This document shows, piece after piece, positions 48,618 to 62,324 of a DNA stretch of 64,000 nt. The DNA lies in the NCBI GenBank assembly GCA_037954235.1, contig JBBMOA010000020.1, positions 15,406,177 through 15,470,176 of the forward strand, written 5' to 3'. The stretch is from Aulostomus chinensis. Taxonomy: Eukaryota; Chordata; Actinopteri; Syngnathiformes; Aulostomidae. The translations under genes and the position numbers were made by a program. The notes beneath the pieces were generated by a model. It had not been told where the DNA came from. It saw nothing but the letters and a program-made list of their open reading frames with translations, and did not search any database. How positions within the stretch are numbered: position 1 is the first letter of the stretch; every line of letters begins with the position of its first letter.

Positions 48618-49770
48618 TGCCCGTGTGCAGGTATTAGCCTCCAAAAGGCAGGCAAAGAATCACACTGTTTTTGTTGTTGTTTTATGAGTGATGATTCACC
48701 TCACATCACATTTCTGAGTCAGAGGACAGACAAGCAGCTTTGACCAGATGCAACTTGGCAAAAAGGTGAGTAAATATGTTCGCTTACAGTAAAACTGCTT
48801 AGTGTGACACTGTAACACTGAGGGACAATACGTCACCAGTTTAGTAGTGAGTAGACCAGATTGATAGCAGGGGGAGAAGAACTGGTGGCCTTTTTCTTTT
48901 GTTTTGTTTACACTTCAATACCCAGTCTGAGCCCATACTCTGAATCATCTAAAATGCTAAAAAAAAAAAAAGTGGGGGGGTGAAAAGCAGATAGAGAGAA
49001 AGTGATGAGGAGAGATGTGAGACAGGATAGGGAAGCAACATGATCCAGACAAATACGTAATCACCTTTTTATACACAAGAGTGTGTATATAAAAATTGAG
49101 CCATCGGCGCTGGCCCTGAACCCTGTGCGATACACGCCTTTAATAAAAATCCACAAAGGTCAGTTTGACTTAGTGGTGGAGGGACAGAAAGAGTTGGTGG
49201 CTTCCCCGCTGAGGGTTGTCATGCCTGGAGCCAAGACTCCCAGAGTCGCTCCATCATCACTTCTTATGTGGTAGACAAAACCGCTGAGAGGAGCGAAGGG
49301 CTAAAATATAAGAAGAGTGTATTTTTTAAATTTTAGTTAGACACCAGGTGTTTTGTGTCGCTACGAATGATGTTTGATCAGAACATACTCGAAGTTTCAC
49401 AACCTTCACACCGCCCACATCTGATCTGCGCTACAGAGCAAATAAGGTGGCAACAAAAATATATTTTGGAATTAAAAAGTCACGACATGGAAAAGTCCAA
49501 AACATTCACCTCTCTGACAGCATTTTTCTTGCAGTCTCAAAAAGCAGACTGAGCTATTTTCAACCCATCAATCAAATTATTTTGATATAATTGGTAGGAA
49601 ATATTCACAGGAGCATCACTGTGCTTCTTCTTGTCACACTGCTGAAAAATAGACTGCTTTTCTTTGCTCGACTTAAATTAAAAGACACTTTTTACAGGAA
49701 AATCTATAGATAAGAGTGAGGTGTTGGATCTAACTGTGACCAGTACAAATCAGTTTAACTGCACTGACAA

Positions 49771-49800
49771 CCCCCCCCCCCCCCACCACCACCACCACCA
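49771..49800. repeat. C14 then (ACC)n
   Basis: Homopolymer passing into a trinucleotide repeat. Confidence 0.9.
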
Positions 49801-51869
49801 ATGTTCAGCACTATTAAAAGGATGACAAAAAGCTGACCCCTCCTCATTCTCTCCAACACAATTCTATTATCCAAACTGATTCTAAGCCACAAGTCGGCCC
49901 ATAACTGCAGCCAATCCATTTCATTTGCTCTCATCTAGTTAGTCTCCAAGCCTGGCCTCCCTCAGGTGCTCTTCCCCTGGGAGCCCTTGGCACTGATTGG
50001 TCGATAGCTGAAGCTGCCTTCCCACTAAAGGATTACTGAGGGGGTGAAACACCTGCTCCACCTCTAAGCTAACTGAAAGACATTAAGTCTACTGCAGCAG
50101 AATAAAGATTTATATGTAGAATTGGAGAGTGGTGCAGGAGTCAGTGGGATCCCAGGGTACAGACAAGCAAGGTAATAAAACTATATAGGAACAGCTAAAA
50201 TAAACAGGAAGCACACAAAGAAATTATTAGCCAATAAGTGTGTTTTTGTGTATGACTTGTCTGTTCAGTGGTGCTTGAATACAAAGTGAGTGTAGCACTT
50301 GATTCAAGCTAGACAATACTGTACCCATGGAGGCGACATCTTGAGCTGTCATGGCATATTAGCCAAAGAAAGCATGACGACGGAGCGTGTTTGGTCTGCC
50401 AGCATTTTGTTACGCTAAATGCACAGAAATAAAGGATTCTGTTTGGGACAGGAATATATGGAGAAAGATATCACAAAGTCTTGACGGGGTGTGTAAAAAC
50501 AACTTAAATGTGATAAAAACGCAGGTCAGACACATCTATTCAATCCTCTCTTTCATGCTTCAATATTGTCTCTTCTATGTTCATGATGGCTCCTTTATGT
50601 AGTGGCAGAGGTGAAAGTGGGTCACCTCTATAACCCCATCAGTGTCAGCTCCGTAACCCCCCAAACGTCAGCTCAGTTACACTTCCCAGCAGACCCGGCC
50701 CATCACCTCCAGCTGTTAGCTATTGTCTCCCCTTCCCAGGGGTGGCAACCCAGGGGAGCATCCTTAGCTATGAGGGTCTACGGTTCAATCAGAGACTGAG
50801 GCATGTTCGGAGATATGCTGAATATTTTATAACTAATTTGGCTGATACTTACTGAGTTTAACAAGTTTATATATGTGCGTTGTGCATACTGAAAAGCACA
50901 TGCAAACTGTGTAAATTTGATAAGCTGACCATTTTAATTAAAGAAAATTAGAAAATCTAATGAGTCAATTACTGCATTGTTTCATCATAAGCCACATATG
51001 AAGAGCAAAGAAGTAACACGAGCAAAACTGGGCCAGCTGACACATTATGGAAATGTCCAATCTCTGCCGATACCGATGACGTGCCGATATTATCGTGCAG
51101 CCTCAGATGCAATGTTCATGAGTGTGTAGCTGCATAAATGTGAGACCGAGGCACATATTTATTCCCACAAACTTTTGTTTAAAACTACAGGAATTTGACT
51201 AAAAATAACTAATACGTTGTATGTCAGATGATGTATTCATGCATTAGTGACAGGAACCATCGCAGCCTTTCACTCAGGGCTGTCCACTTTATGCTAGAGG
51301 ACCCTGCCACCACACCAAAGGCCAAAGGTCTCAGAGGTCACAAAGCCACAATCTGCATTGATGCCACACACACACAAACACGCACTTGCACAGAAAACAG
51401 CAGAAGGCACAGATCACTCAGCTACAAGCAGGATGGAAATCAGCTAATAGGAAGAGACAAAGACAGGCTTGGGAAAAGCTTCTCCGTATGTGTCGTGACT
51501 CTCTCACATGTTGACATACATACAGTGCATCATTATTTCCCACTAACAGCTCAGGTAACTTAAGTACCCTTGGATGAGGAGCTTACTTCCCAGTGAAGAC
51601 ATATGCCATCATCATTACTGTCACAAAACAGCAATGTGGTGTCGTGATAAGTCTTACTAAGAGGCTCAGAGAGACCACTACCTGTGAGGTCCTGCCTTTA
51701 AGATGAAGTGGTACTATAATCACTGTCTTTAACTTTAATGTCCCCAAATGAAAGAGAACAAATCTAGATAATAGTTTGAAATAAAAAGGTTCTTTAAAGA
51801 TCTACCATTCAAAAACTTGTCAACTGAACAGCGAAAAAGAAAAAATCTGTTCAGTTCTTGAGTCTGTAC

Positions 51870-52182
51870 CTTTGCCATCATGGTAGGTTTGTGTCTTCCC
51901 TGGAGGAGTTGTAGTGATGGGTCCAAGCAAGGGTTTGGGTGTCCAGAGAGAGTCCTGTTTCTGGTGGACCTTTGACACAGAAAGCAGACGTTTGCGCAGG
52001 CAGCCTTCTGTCCTGGCGGGCCTGGGACTGGGGAAGGCCTCGAGCTGGAGGCTGTTGCCCATCTTGTCGGTGGGCTGGAAGGAAAACAGAGTCCGCTTCT
52101 CGCCAGGGGGGTCCTCATAGCAGGCCCTGTGCCAGCAACTGACCACCGGCTTCGGGGAGAGGCAGTGCACGTATGTGATCAT
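51870..52182 (-). CDS. nhsl1: Candidate alternative first exon of NHSL1 (104 codons)
   Basis: An open frame starts at ATG 52182 (MITYVHCLSPKPVVSCWHRA), passes FSFQPTDKMGNSLQLEAFPS and ends TYHDGK plus one base at a usable donor GGCAAAG|gtacag. An in-frame TAG lies three codons upstream and the flank is a G-run with no pyrimidine tract, which suggests a first exon. Its final phase is exactly that required by exon 2 (K-A-VSNLD); the full product would be 1682 residues. Codon use is gene-like (GTG CAC TGC CTC; CCG AAG CCG GTG GTC). I do not recognise this N-terminus in any NHS protein and it lacks the WAVE-homology domain. It may start internally at MGNSLQ. Alternatively it is chance open sequence in a GC-rich patch. 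Confidence 0.55.
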
Positions 52183-54465
52183 CCCCAGCTAAGACCTTAA
52201 CACCCCCCCCCCCCCCCCTCTATCCAGGACCCAAGCCCCAACTCCTCCTTCTTGCACAACCCTCTTTTCTCTGGAGCCTCCACTTGAGGTGGTGGGACGG
52301 AGGAGTGCCTGCGAAGGGTGTGCGTGCGTGTGCGCGTGGAGGTTTTTCTAACCCACAGGGGACCCCCCCCTCTGTGCCCTCCTCACTCTCCTCCTACTGT
52401 TTTTGTCCTTCCTCTCCTTTTTCTCGGGGGATCCTATTGATTTGCATTGATTTGCCTGACAAAGGGAGGCTGCAGGCCATGTTACATTACAAGATTTAAC
52501 ACCAAATCAAAAATCCCACAGAACTATTGTGGCATTAGGCTATCAGAAATCCTGCAAGGTAAACAGCTGGTGGTAATCCTGGCAGCGTGAAAAGGCACCC
52601 TCAAAAATGTAAAAGACCCAGTAATTTGTTGTTGTTTTTTAAAAAAACTGCACTATCAGAGTGGCAATACCTGTAATCAAAACCTGATTTTCTGTGCTAT
52701 CCTCAGCAATGACCCAGACAAGTCCAAAACAAAGTGCAGAAAGATCCACAAAATATCAGGAAGCTGTGGTGTGTATGTGTGTTTGCAAAAGTCAGCAAAA
52801 AAAAAAAGGTGTCCAAGTCATTAGAGATGTTAAAGCATCAATGCTCTGACAAGTCTGCAGCATCCGAGAGCATCCTTCCTCCTCACAGCACCAGCATGGT
52901 CCAGTCCACATGGCCTCCTCTCAGCTCCTCCTCCCCTGTTCCCCTGATGCTCAACACTGCTGTTCTAATCTGTAAACCCAGATTATCCAGCCTCCAACTT
53001 CAGTCTCTGATTGTGACGGACATGAACACAAACACCACAGATGGACACCATGCTGTAGATAATGAACAGCTTCACCTGCAGCGCTCAGATGTGTGCAAGT
53101 TCAAAAAAGACGTGACACTAGTTGTTGGCCAACTTGAATGACGTAAACTCAAAAGAATCCAGTGACAAAAGCGGTAAATATCAAACTACTGCCAGGAAAT
53201 ATGCCTTCATTTTTAACTAGGTTTAAAATCCAGGTGAAAACATGCGTAAGGCATAGCCCCAAAAAATCAAGTCTGAAAGCAGCAGAACGTACAGAGAAGC
53301 ATGGAATGGAGCACAGATGGACTGCCAGGTAATACCTGACAGATGTACAGGAGTGAGCACAGATAAAAGGATAAACACGTGTAATAACTTTTGACTTCTA
53401 ACAGGTGAGGGTGCATACGACAACCCTTAATCTGTGTGGCTGTGAGGTAGGATGAGATTATTGATAGGCTCAGATTGAATAGAGATGATACTTGGGATGG
53501 GAATTCAGATCTAGTTTCAAAAAATTTTCAAAATTTGAATCATCATCATTATCGTATACCACTAATGTTATTAATTCCATTTTTCCGTGACAATTATTTT
53601 CTGACAGTCATGGTTGAATACTTTTTTTAACACTAGTGTCAGACTTAGAGATAATAGTTCTGATGATGAAAACCTACACACTTTGACATTTCAATATCTG
53701 ACAATCATCGAAAACTGATACTGAAAAGCAGAATTGATACTGACAGTGGTATCAGTAAAATTTGTTCTGAGATGTCCAACCAAAGCAGGTTCTGTAGATA
53801 AAGTCAGACATTAAAGCTGAAGAAACATAGGGGAGACAAACTGAAGGTTGTAAAGGTTAAGGTCTCCCTCTAGTGGTGGCTTGCAACACACAAAAACGCA
53901 AGCAGTTGCTTAAAATGCACATTAAAACACTGGAACATTGGAATTATAGTGATTTAATGTGTGTGTGTGGGTGTGTGTGTGTGTTACATCAAGCCATAGC
54001 CTCAGCAGATAGCCAGGGGCTAAAGGAGCCATTACCGATAGTTATCATTTCCACAGCATGGTGACTCAGCCAACACACAAGCTGATTACAAAACCACACA
54101 ACCACACAGAACAGAATGGACAAACCACACTATGAGTGTGTACAGACACACATTACACAGACACACAAAAAAACTTGTGTCCTCACACACTGCCTACAAG
54201 ACAAGATGAATGAGTCTTTTTTTTTAGTCTTTATGGCGAACACTTTCGTTCGCCTAAAGCAACTAATTCAAACATACAGTGGGTCATGAAGTCCACACAG
54301 AGAAGAAAATGGGGGTTTAAAGTCATGCAGTCAAACAAAAACACACACACACACACACACGGAATAAGTGTCATGAGTGTAAACTGGATGTGAATGTTCA
54401 AGTCTTGTTCATGCCAATCAGACTTGGAGGTCAGATTTTCACAGCCCAGCTCCTGTTAACATATA

Positions 54466-54470
54466 CACGT

Positions 54471-54507
<37 letters not shown>

Positions 54508-54518
54508 CGCACGTGTGT
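54466..54518. repeat. (TG)n microsatellite
   Basis: Interrupted at both ends by cgtgtgcgtgtgc-type units. Confidence 0.9.
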
Positions 54519-56148
54519 CTGTGTGTTGGTAAATGTGTGTATATGTACTCTACTACGTGTCTTTGAATACTCCCAGATTTCTGTGCATGTGTGTAGGAGA
54601 GTGTGAGGGGAAAAGCTAAAGCGGAAGGCTTGGGGCAAGGGACAAAGGTTACCATGGTTACACATAAATCTGAATGGAGCGCGAGGAGCACCTGCATGCT
54701 GTGTTCGCCCTCTGTCTGGGGAAGACATCCACTCTCCCACAGGGACTCAGCCATTGTCCCTCCAAACTTCATCCCCCAACAAAACTTTTCCAGCATTTTG
54801 CCTGGAAACTGCCCTGCTAACCTTCAGCGCATTCTTCTTTTTTTTCTGTCCAGAAAATACATTGGGTTCCAATTATTGACTTCTACACATCATATAAACT
54901 GCCATACAATCGAAAGAAAAAAGCTTATTTTCTGTACTATTTTCAGAAAACAAAAGGGTCTGACAGGAGTCCTGTCAGTCCATTCACAGTCAATAGAACA
55001 ACAACATCTTTTGTTTACCTGTCAAGAGCAGACAGCTCCTCCTGTTATTGAAAGTTTTGGCTTATAGCCATGATTCACTAATGCAACTTACTTTCCATGG
55101 AGGCTTTTTACAACATGTTCATTTAGCACAAAAGAGCCCCAGGAACAACTAATTAAACTTGGCACTGACTGTTAGCTAGATATGAAGCTGATTAGCTGGT
55201 AAGTAGCTAAAGATAATTACTTAAAAGTCCAATAATGAGTTAGAATCTGGGAGCAAGCATATTTAACAAAATCGCTAAATACTCTGTTTGATTCCAAAAT
55301 GATCAAAATGTTGAGGGAGCATGCAGAAAATTAGAAAAATAAATGAGTGCGTTGCAAAGGTCTTCCATCAAGCCAAACCTCCTCCAGTGTCTGGACCTGC
55401 CACATCTCTGTCCTGTCCTCATCTCCAGCGGAGATAAGCGGCCTGCCACGTCGAGTGTGAGAACATCCATCAACACAACTACCCGCAAGGCCAGAGGGAA
55501 GGTAGAGGGTCAGACTGGGGTCAACAGGTCATGGTCTCTCTTTAGAAACACAGCACAGGTGCACTGGTTTTTGAAAGCCTGTCCTATCACAAGTTCAGAG
55601 AGGTTAACATGGAAGAGAGCTTAATGAGGTTGCCACAACAATTTGTTAGTTACGCTTGATTCACTCTATTATTGATCTGCTGTGCAAATATGTGAAAAGA
55701 AATACTTCTTTGTATAAATGTAATATAATGTGTGACAATAAACTGAAAAGCTACTAAATCCACCAAAACTAAAACGTAACAGAATCGTTACTGTGCTGTG
55801 GTTCAAATATTTCAGACGGAGCAACCAAAGAAATATTCAAGAAAGACAATAATAATCACATTTTTGAACATGGTCCAAGTCACCCACTCATTTTCATCTG
55901 TAACTGTGCTTTACCAGCTCAAGTCCTGTTGTGTCTGCTGTATAAATACGAGTCTAGATGATGAGAATCCCCAGTGAAATGCCATGGTGGAGTGAGTGGA
56001 GGTTAAATATAGGTGGAGACGTATGGCTATGTGGGTCAATGCCCTGCAAACAGAATCTAACGAGGCTCCTGCTGCCTTCCCAAGAGTGCGTGGGACCTAT
56101 ACACACATTCCTGGAATTCAATTCACAAGCATGTGCAGATCGAGTGTA

Positions 56149-56182
56149 TACACACGCACGCGCACGCGCACGCACACGCACA
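56149..56182. repeat. (CACG)/(CA)n array
   Basis: cacacgcacgcgcacgcgcacgc, alternating purine-pyrimidine. Confidence 0.85.
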
Positions 56183-56278
56183 CTAATGTTCGCAATGTGT
56201 TCCGCATGTCTTAAGTGATGAATAAATGTAGTTCCTGTGAAACAGACATATTTTAAAAACACGATGCAGCACATGTCT

Positions 56279-56452
56279 GGGTTCTCTCTGGGTTCTCCGG
56301 CTTCCTCCCAAGCACAGAAAAACCTTCATGTTATGGTAATCGGAAACCTTAAATTGTCCGTAGGTGTGACTGGTTGTCCATCTCTATGTGTCAGGCCTGT
56401 GATGGACTCGCGACCTGTCCAGAGTGTACCCGCCTCTCCCCCAATAAAAGCC
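56279..56452. mobile_element. L2-type LINE tail fragment, opposite orientation
   Basis: Reads gggttctctctgggttctcc, ggcttcctccca, ctaaattgtccgtaggtgtg-like blocks, gtgatggactcgcgacctgt and ccagagtgtacccgcctctc. This is the reverse complement of the family seen at 6251-6636. Truncated on both sides. Confidence 0.75.
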
Positions 56453-56553
56453 TGGATGTCCGATACTGACAAAGAACAATTATCAAGACTCTTTTGCTAT
56501 TGCTACGGCTACAGTCGTGTGTAACACTGCCTAAACAGCCATCATCTACTAAG

Positions 56554-57068
56554 TAGGGATGTAACAATTTGTTTTAACAACAATTCGATTCATAGCATGA
56601 TTCATGGTTACCGATATGATTCAAGGACGACATTAATTCATTTAGAACAATATGATACGAAACGATTCAGTGACTCGAAATCAGTTCAGTAATATTCAAG
56701 CCAAAAATTCTACCAGTGTGACCGTGAAATAAATACTTGATGACTGGACGGTGCAGGTGTTTTGTTGTTCTGAAATTTGTGCTGCTGCTGTTGCGTGGCG
56801 ACGATGCCACCAACAGGCAGACCGAATCGAGTAACGTTTAACATCTATATTATTAAAACTACTAAAAAACACTTTTATATAAATTCTGCCCTGCTTACAT
56901 CTAGTTTATTTCCTAATATTGATACAATCAATCGATTACATTTTAAGACAAAGCTAGATCGATATATGTCATCCAGAAGGCCAACTTGTTGAGCACAGAT
57001 CTATGTATTTGGATCATAGGAATATAAATTGATACATCAATTTTAGTAGATGAATCGTTACACCCCAA
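56554..57068. mobile_element. Degraded hAT-type element
   Basis: The left end TAGGGATGTAACAATT (56554-56569) and the right end gaatcgttacaccccaa (57052-57068) are imperfect inverted repeats of the TAGGGRTGTAACGATTC type common in fish hAT elements. The 8-base flanks (ctactaag, ctagcaac) match at 5 positions, so any target duplication is old. Interior gattca and cgattc motifs are repeated near both ends. No transposase frame survives. Confidence 0.6.
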
Positions 57069-59347
57069 CTAGCAACATTATGTAGCCTGTTTTAATTCCT
57101 CCAACCCAGTTAATAGTTAATACACCTATTACGTGTTTTGCAACATAGCTATAGTTTGCTCAATATTTGCTTCACAATCAAATGTAAACTCAACTGTGCA
57201 AAGCTAACATGGCTGGATCAGCAAGTCTCTCCTCTGTCAGCTGCCGCCCACAACCAAAACATCTCAGGCCACTATAATGCTGAGCTGCAATCAAGAGCGG
57301 TTAAAAACTAACCAGGGAACACAGACCCAAGCTCCACTCAGCCAAAAACAGATTGGATGGAGCCCAATCTGACCTTAAATGACCTCACAACAAGAAGCAT
57401 GAGTATGTTGGTTTGGTAATTTAAATTTCTTGTTGTGCACAAATGATGCTTTTCAGTCCCCCTGCAGGAACAAATCTAAATCATCCCTACTCAGGCTCAG
57501 TAAATATCAACTCTTTGCGCTGACGCACGGTGCTCAAGTGGAGAAATAACTTCTTCAAGATAAAAGCCACATCAAGCACTTGTTTAGCTTGCTAGAAAAG
57601 GGTTTATGCTAAAATTCAAGGTTCTGCTGCGAAGGAGGAAGGGTTGGAAATGTGTGGTCAAAACATATGCGAATTCAATCTGGCCACAGCTGGATGTGGA
57701 AGAACATGGACTGAAAATGTGTCACATCTGTTCTGGCTGAAGGGGGTTTGTTTAAATCAGAACATAAGCAGGCAATCAGTTACTGGCAAAGGAGCGAAGG
57801 GCTCTGCTGGTCAGATCACGGTGGGCAATGTTACGCACTGTATTTGGGTCAGTTTGACGTGTATTTGGAGACTGGAAACCCAAACTGCTACTGGAGCTGA
57901 CGTCAACACGAGCGTGATCTATTAACTGGATCTGCACGAGGACTTGGCAAATTTTTTAGAACACGTACATCAAGTTTTAGACCTTGGTTTGTCAGGATTA
58001 AGCAGACAAAGTTATACCTGACAATCATGTCAATTTATTACGTAAAACAAAACAGAATCCGTTCTCCATCTGTTTTGCTCTGACCAGTGTGGAAACTGTA
58101 TGACTGACATAATTTACTGACTACAGCTGATGAACTGGGACACTACCACAAAGTGTTTTACTGTTCAGTTTGTATTACTTCATCTCTGGAAGCCATAAAT
58201 CTACTGAACCGCAGAAAGAGAAATGGTTACACAATGATGATCTACTAAAAATGTCTTCTGACAGATTGCTTGAATTAGAAATAAGACACTTGGGTTTGTT
58301 TCTTACAGTAACGGAGTTCGTTAAGCTCCGTACCATGTAAAACAAACTTTGCCAAATTACTGTCAAATCGTCACAATAGCGACCCAAAACATTTACCTCT
58401 GAGCGGCATTTTTCAAGTGCAAATTTCTTACGTTTCCATGCAGGGTATTTGGAGGTGTGAATGACAGATCAACTCATGATCCTGCTGCAATATTTCCTCC
58501 ATAATAACAACAATAATAAGATGCAATGATTCTTATCACTATCACTATGTTCATCTATTGTGAAATTTGTGTGACTGAAGGGAAAAAAATACTCCTATAA
58601 AGCCAGAAATGATGGATATACTCATTGAATTATGGTGTCAGTTTCACAGAATTGGAAATCTGAGATATAGATATTAATGCCTGGAACTATTATATTGATA
58701 CTGTAACACAAGAGGAAGCCACACTATGTGTATGCATTCGATGTTCTGACTCAAAGGGAACAAATCATGTGAGTAAGCTGGTTACAAAACTGATCTCTGG
58801 CCAGTGCTACATGCCGTCCACCATTCCTTCAGATTTAGTTTTTTCTGTTTTCATGAAACAAACTGTCAGACGGTAAACTGTAATCCAACGTAACACTTAT
58901 CTTCCCTTGGACTGTTCACTGTTCAAGTTCGAGCCGACACATGGCTCCACTCCGCAGCCCAGCAACTGCCACTTCACCAGCTGTTATTGTAGGCAACACA
59001 TATACAATTGGACACACTCTTCATATCAACATTTCTCCTTAAAAAAAAAAAAGAGTCTGTAAGGAAGTTGTAAGAACAGAGCAAGAGGGAAAAAAGCAGG
59101 AATCAGGTCGGTGAACCTGAACAAAGTAAAAACTGATTAAAGGGAAAAGGAGGGAAGGTTTCCTTCACTGAAGAGAAACACATGAGGAAGGATATTGTGG
59201 AGAGGAAGCCGCTGTGACACATTACTTTCCACAAAAGAGAGAGATGGAGCTCAAGTTTTCTTTGTCTCAGAAAGTCTGTGAGGAAAGTCACCCCCCCCCA
59301 ACACACACATTTGTGTTAACACATTCATGTCATGTACACACACTTAC

Positions 59348-59363
59348 CTTTAAGACAGAACAT
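59348..59363 (-). other. Candidate mini first coding exon at a strong donor
   Basis: The - strand reads ggaagagcaATGTTCTGTCTTAAAG|gtaagtgtg. The 5-codon frame MFCLK plus one base would join NHSL1 exon 2 in phase. Only the donor and the phase support it. Confidence 0.2.
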
Positions 59364-62324
59364 TGCTCTTCCTTTATTCCCCCATAGATCCACAAGAAAC
59401 CTTTCCTCCTTCTTGTATCCTCACACTGCTCAGTCAAAGAGTTCACACACAGACACGCTGATCCTGACACGCTTCCCTCTCACCATCTCCCCTCCCTCTC
59501 TTTCTCCAGTCACACATACACAAACACACACACGCTCCAAGTGCTAGCACGCAAGCTTCAACCCCTGCAGGAAACTACTTTGTAACCCCTCACTCTTTCC
59601 TCCCCTCCTTCTCACTCGCTTGCTATATTTCTGTATCTCTCTCTAACAGCCCCCCCCAGCCCGTCCCACCTCTGTTACGAGGAAGAGAGCCAGAAGCCCA
59701 GCCTCATCTAAAACTCTCAAAGCCGCTGTCACCCACAAGCCCTGTCTCCTTACTTTGCACACTAAAACATGCACAAATATTTTTCATGGAAACACATGTA
59801 AATAGGCCCAATACAATTTTAGGGGAAGTAAAAATAAAAACAAAATTACAAAAAAACAAACAGACAGCGCCTCATTGAGAATTGTGATTGTGGAGAATCT
59901 GGGCAGTCAGCAGTTCAGAGGGAGGCAGGGGGCCCCGGCTTGAGGCTGATCCATTGTACCCTGATCAAATATAATCGCTTTAATCCCCACAATTCAACTG
60001 TTTGTTATCAGGAGCAGCTACAAGCTTGGTGCATCTCAAACTCTCCACGTCTAAATGACCAGTAGAGTCAAAGGGGAGGGAGATAGAAACACTGACTCAC
60101 ACACTCACTTACTGTGGAAAGACCGAATGTTATTTGTCTATAGGGACTTTAGCTGCTGCTCCTATTCGGTACTCCAAACAATCTAACTGCAGTGGTTTGC
60201 GCTGCAGAACACTTAAAACAACAACATATCGGGAGCTGTAATGCAACAGAATGAGGAGTGAAGGAAGCTGTTGCGGGACAAAGTTGGAGAATGAGGTAAC
60301 AAAAAGGATATTTTCCAACATAGTCCCATAAAATGTGTCACAGTGCTTCAGGATACATGGCATAAGTGTCCTGAAGCTCTCATTTTACCGCCCTTGATCA
60401 TTTTTTGACCCTGTATACACTTAGTTTTAAAATTCATCTGGAAAGCGAGATACATCCGTATTTACACTTGTGTCTTTTGCCAGGAAGTCAAACACAAAAT
60501 TTGATTAGCACAGACCAGCTTTGAGAACAATGCGGATCAAGAACTGTGATATAATGTAAATGTATGAACTGTCACCAAAACAATCACCAGGAACTCAACT
60601 GACGCAGACAACTGTGTCCCAGACCATCTCACGATATGTCTGAGTGGTTGTTTACACTTCGGATCACCCATTTTAAAACCTAGAGTAAACCGGATCTCAG
60701 ACTGTAGTTAGTACAGAAAAAGACACGCTACTCAAGTTTGTGTGCGTGAGTGTGTGATAAAAAGCTCATCTCACCCCCCCACAGTGCTTGTAGGCCATGA
60801 CACGTTTGCCTTCGCCAGATGTTCCCAATTACAGGCTGATCATGTGTGTGGGCGAGTGTGCGTGTGTGGAGTGACATGCTGGAAATAATCAACAATTAAA
60901 CAAACGCACGCACACGTCCCTGAATAGAACCACCTAACCAGGCAATAAAATCGAGTCTCTCTGCACCTTAATTGGATGCTGCGTCACCCAAAATGTCTGG
61001 GACACTTTAGAGGTTTACCTAATCACAGCTCCTGGGAAACCCAACCTGGCAGTGGACATGAGCTGGATGCTTTATTTCAAAGACAGAGGATGTAGATTAC
61101 AATTTAACGACAAAAGATGCTCACTCGGATTAGCGCTCTGATGATGACACTGCATGATTAGCTATACAAAATGTGAACAAAATAATGTTCTTCACCATAT
61201 TTAAATGTGTTTATCATGTGTTTTGTCTGGGTTTTTTAACAATAGATTTACATGAAGAATTTGTGCGTATGTGTTTTGTATCTCTATTTTACCTTTTTAC
61301 CCAGTTTTCTTGTTTTGTTTTGCTTTTATTTCAAAGGCCCAACCAAACTGGATGTCACACGGGGAACCAAACCAGCTGGCACCAATGACACGTTTATTTC
61401 TAACATGAATAATGAACACAATATTGATAATCAACAGAAAATCAATTAATGAACATCAATACTTAATACCGTGTTGTACTGTAAGCTTGTTAGATAATTG
61501 TCTTTTGATGTGTTTTTGCAGCATTTTTGCTGTATTTCTTAACATTATTTTGAATATTTCATATTAATTATAATGCATATCATCTTTCTTTTGTTGAATT
61601 TGAAAAGTCTGACTGCTGTTTCTACATTTTTAACAACAGTTCTTAAACTGGCCTTTTTAAAAGACAATTTAGTGCTGAAAAGCATTCCACTACAAGTCTT
61701 TTAGCTAAATAATAGTTTCTTATTTTAAGTACTGGATATGAAGCCTGCATTCAGATGCATTCCAAGTGACCACTGTTGTAATTTTCCAAAATACAGTCTT
61801 GTCAGTGGACAAAAACAATCACGTCCAAGGCCCCATATTGCACACAAATATATCTCTTAACTCAGTAACTCAGTGTACAGCAGATTGTTACGGATATCCA
61901 GTGGAGCACAAACAAATCATTCTGTTACTGTTTGCTGTGCGTCAGTGTGAGATAAGACTGATATGAACTAAGATATTTCTAGTAAACAAAAGGCTTCAGT
62001 AATATGAAACCAAACAATGAGAAGAAACCTGGAAAAGACTAAATCTGACTCCACCAGATCTGGATAAGCACAGGTCAGATCAGCATCACCTCTAAATTCC
62101 TTTGTGGCTTGTGTTGGGCCAACATGAGGGCATCCTATAAATGTAATCCTGCACCTTTATCCCTTAAAAAAAAAAAAAAAAAAAAAAAATCCGGAATATA
62201 ATCCTCTACCTCCCCTTTTCATCAGTGAAGTCGTGCGGTAGGCTTTGTAGAGGTTTTCAGTGAACAGCGGGGCTGATCTGGGATCAACTGCAGATACTTT
62301 AAAATGGTTGTAATCTGTGTCAGA

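Larger units (their letters stand above)
46651..51869. other. Upstream NHSL1 territory, no gene seen
   Basis: Contains a C18 run (47481-47498), (TG)n at 48367-48417 and 48568-48614, and C14(ACC)n at 49771-49800. A stretch at 51040-51110 has ccgatatta/atcgtgcagcc motifs of degraded DNA transposons. No exon recognised. Confidence 0.6.
52183..56250. other. Upstream NHSL1 territory, no gene seen
   Basis: Starts with a C16 run (52203-52218) and a GC-rich stretch to about 52400 that could hold the promoter of the 52-kb exon. (CA)n near 54341-54360 and (TG)n at 54466-54518. A stretch at 53470-53770 with repeated gatact/atcagt motifs looks like a degraded DNA transposon. Confidence 0.5.

Noticed and set aside
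51914..52142. Two + strand frames opposite the 52-kb candidate exon
   Set aside because: The - strand frame has the better start, codon use and a donor in the right phase; the + frames are its shadow.
54603..55067. 154-codon + frame
   Set aside because: No domain or codon pattern; overlaps a similar chance frame on the other strand.
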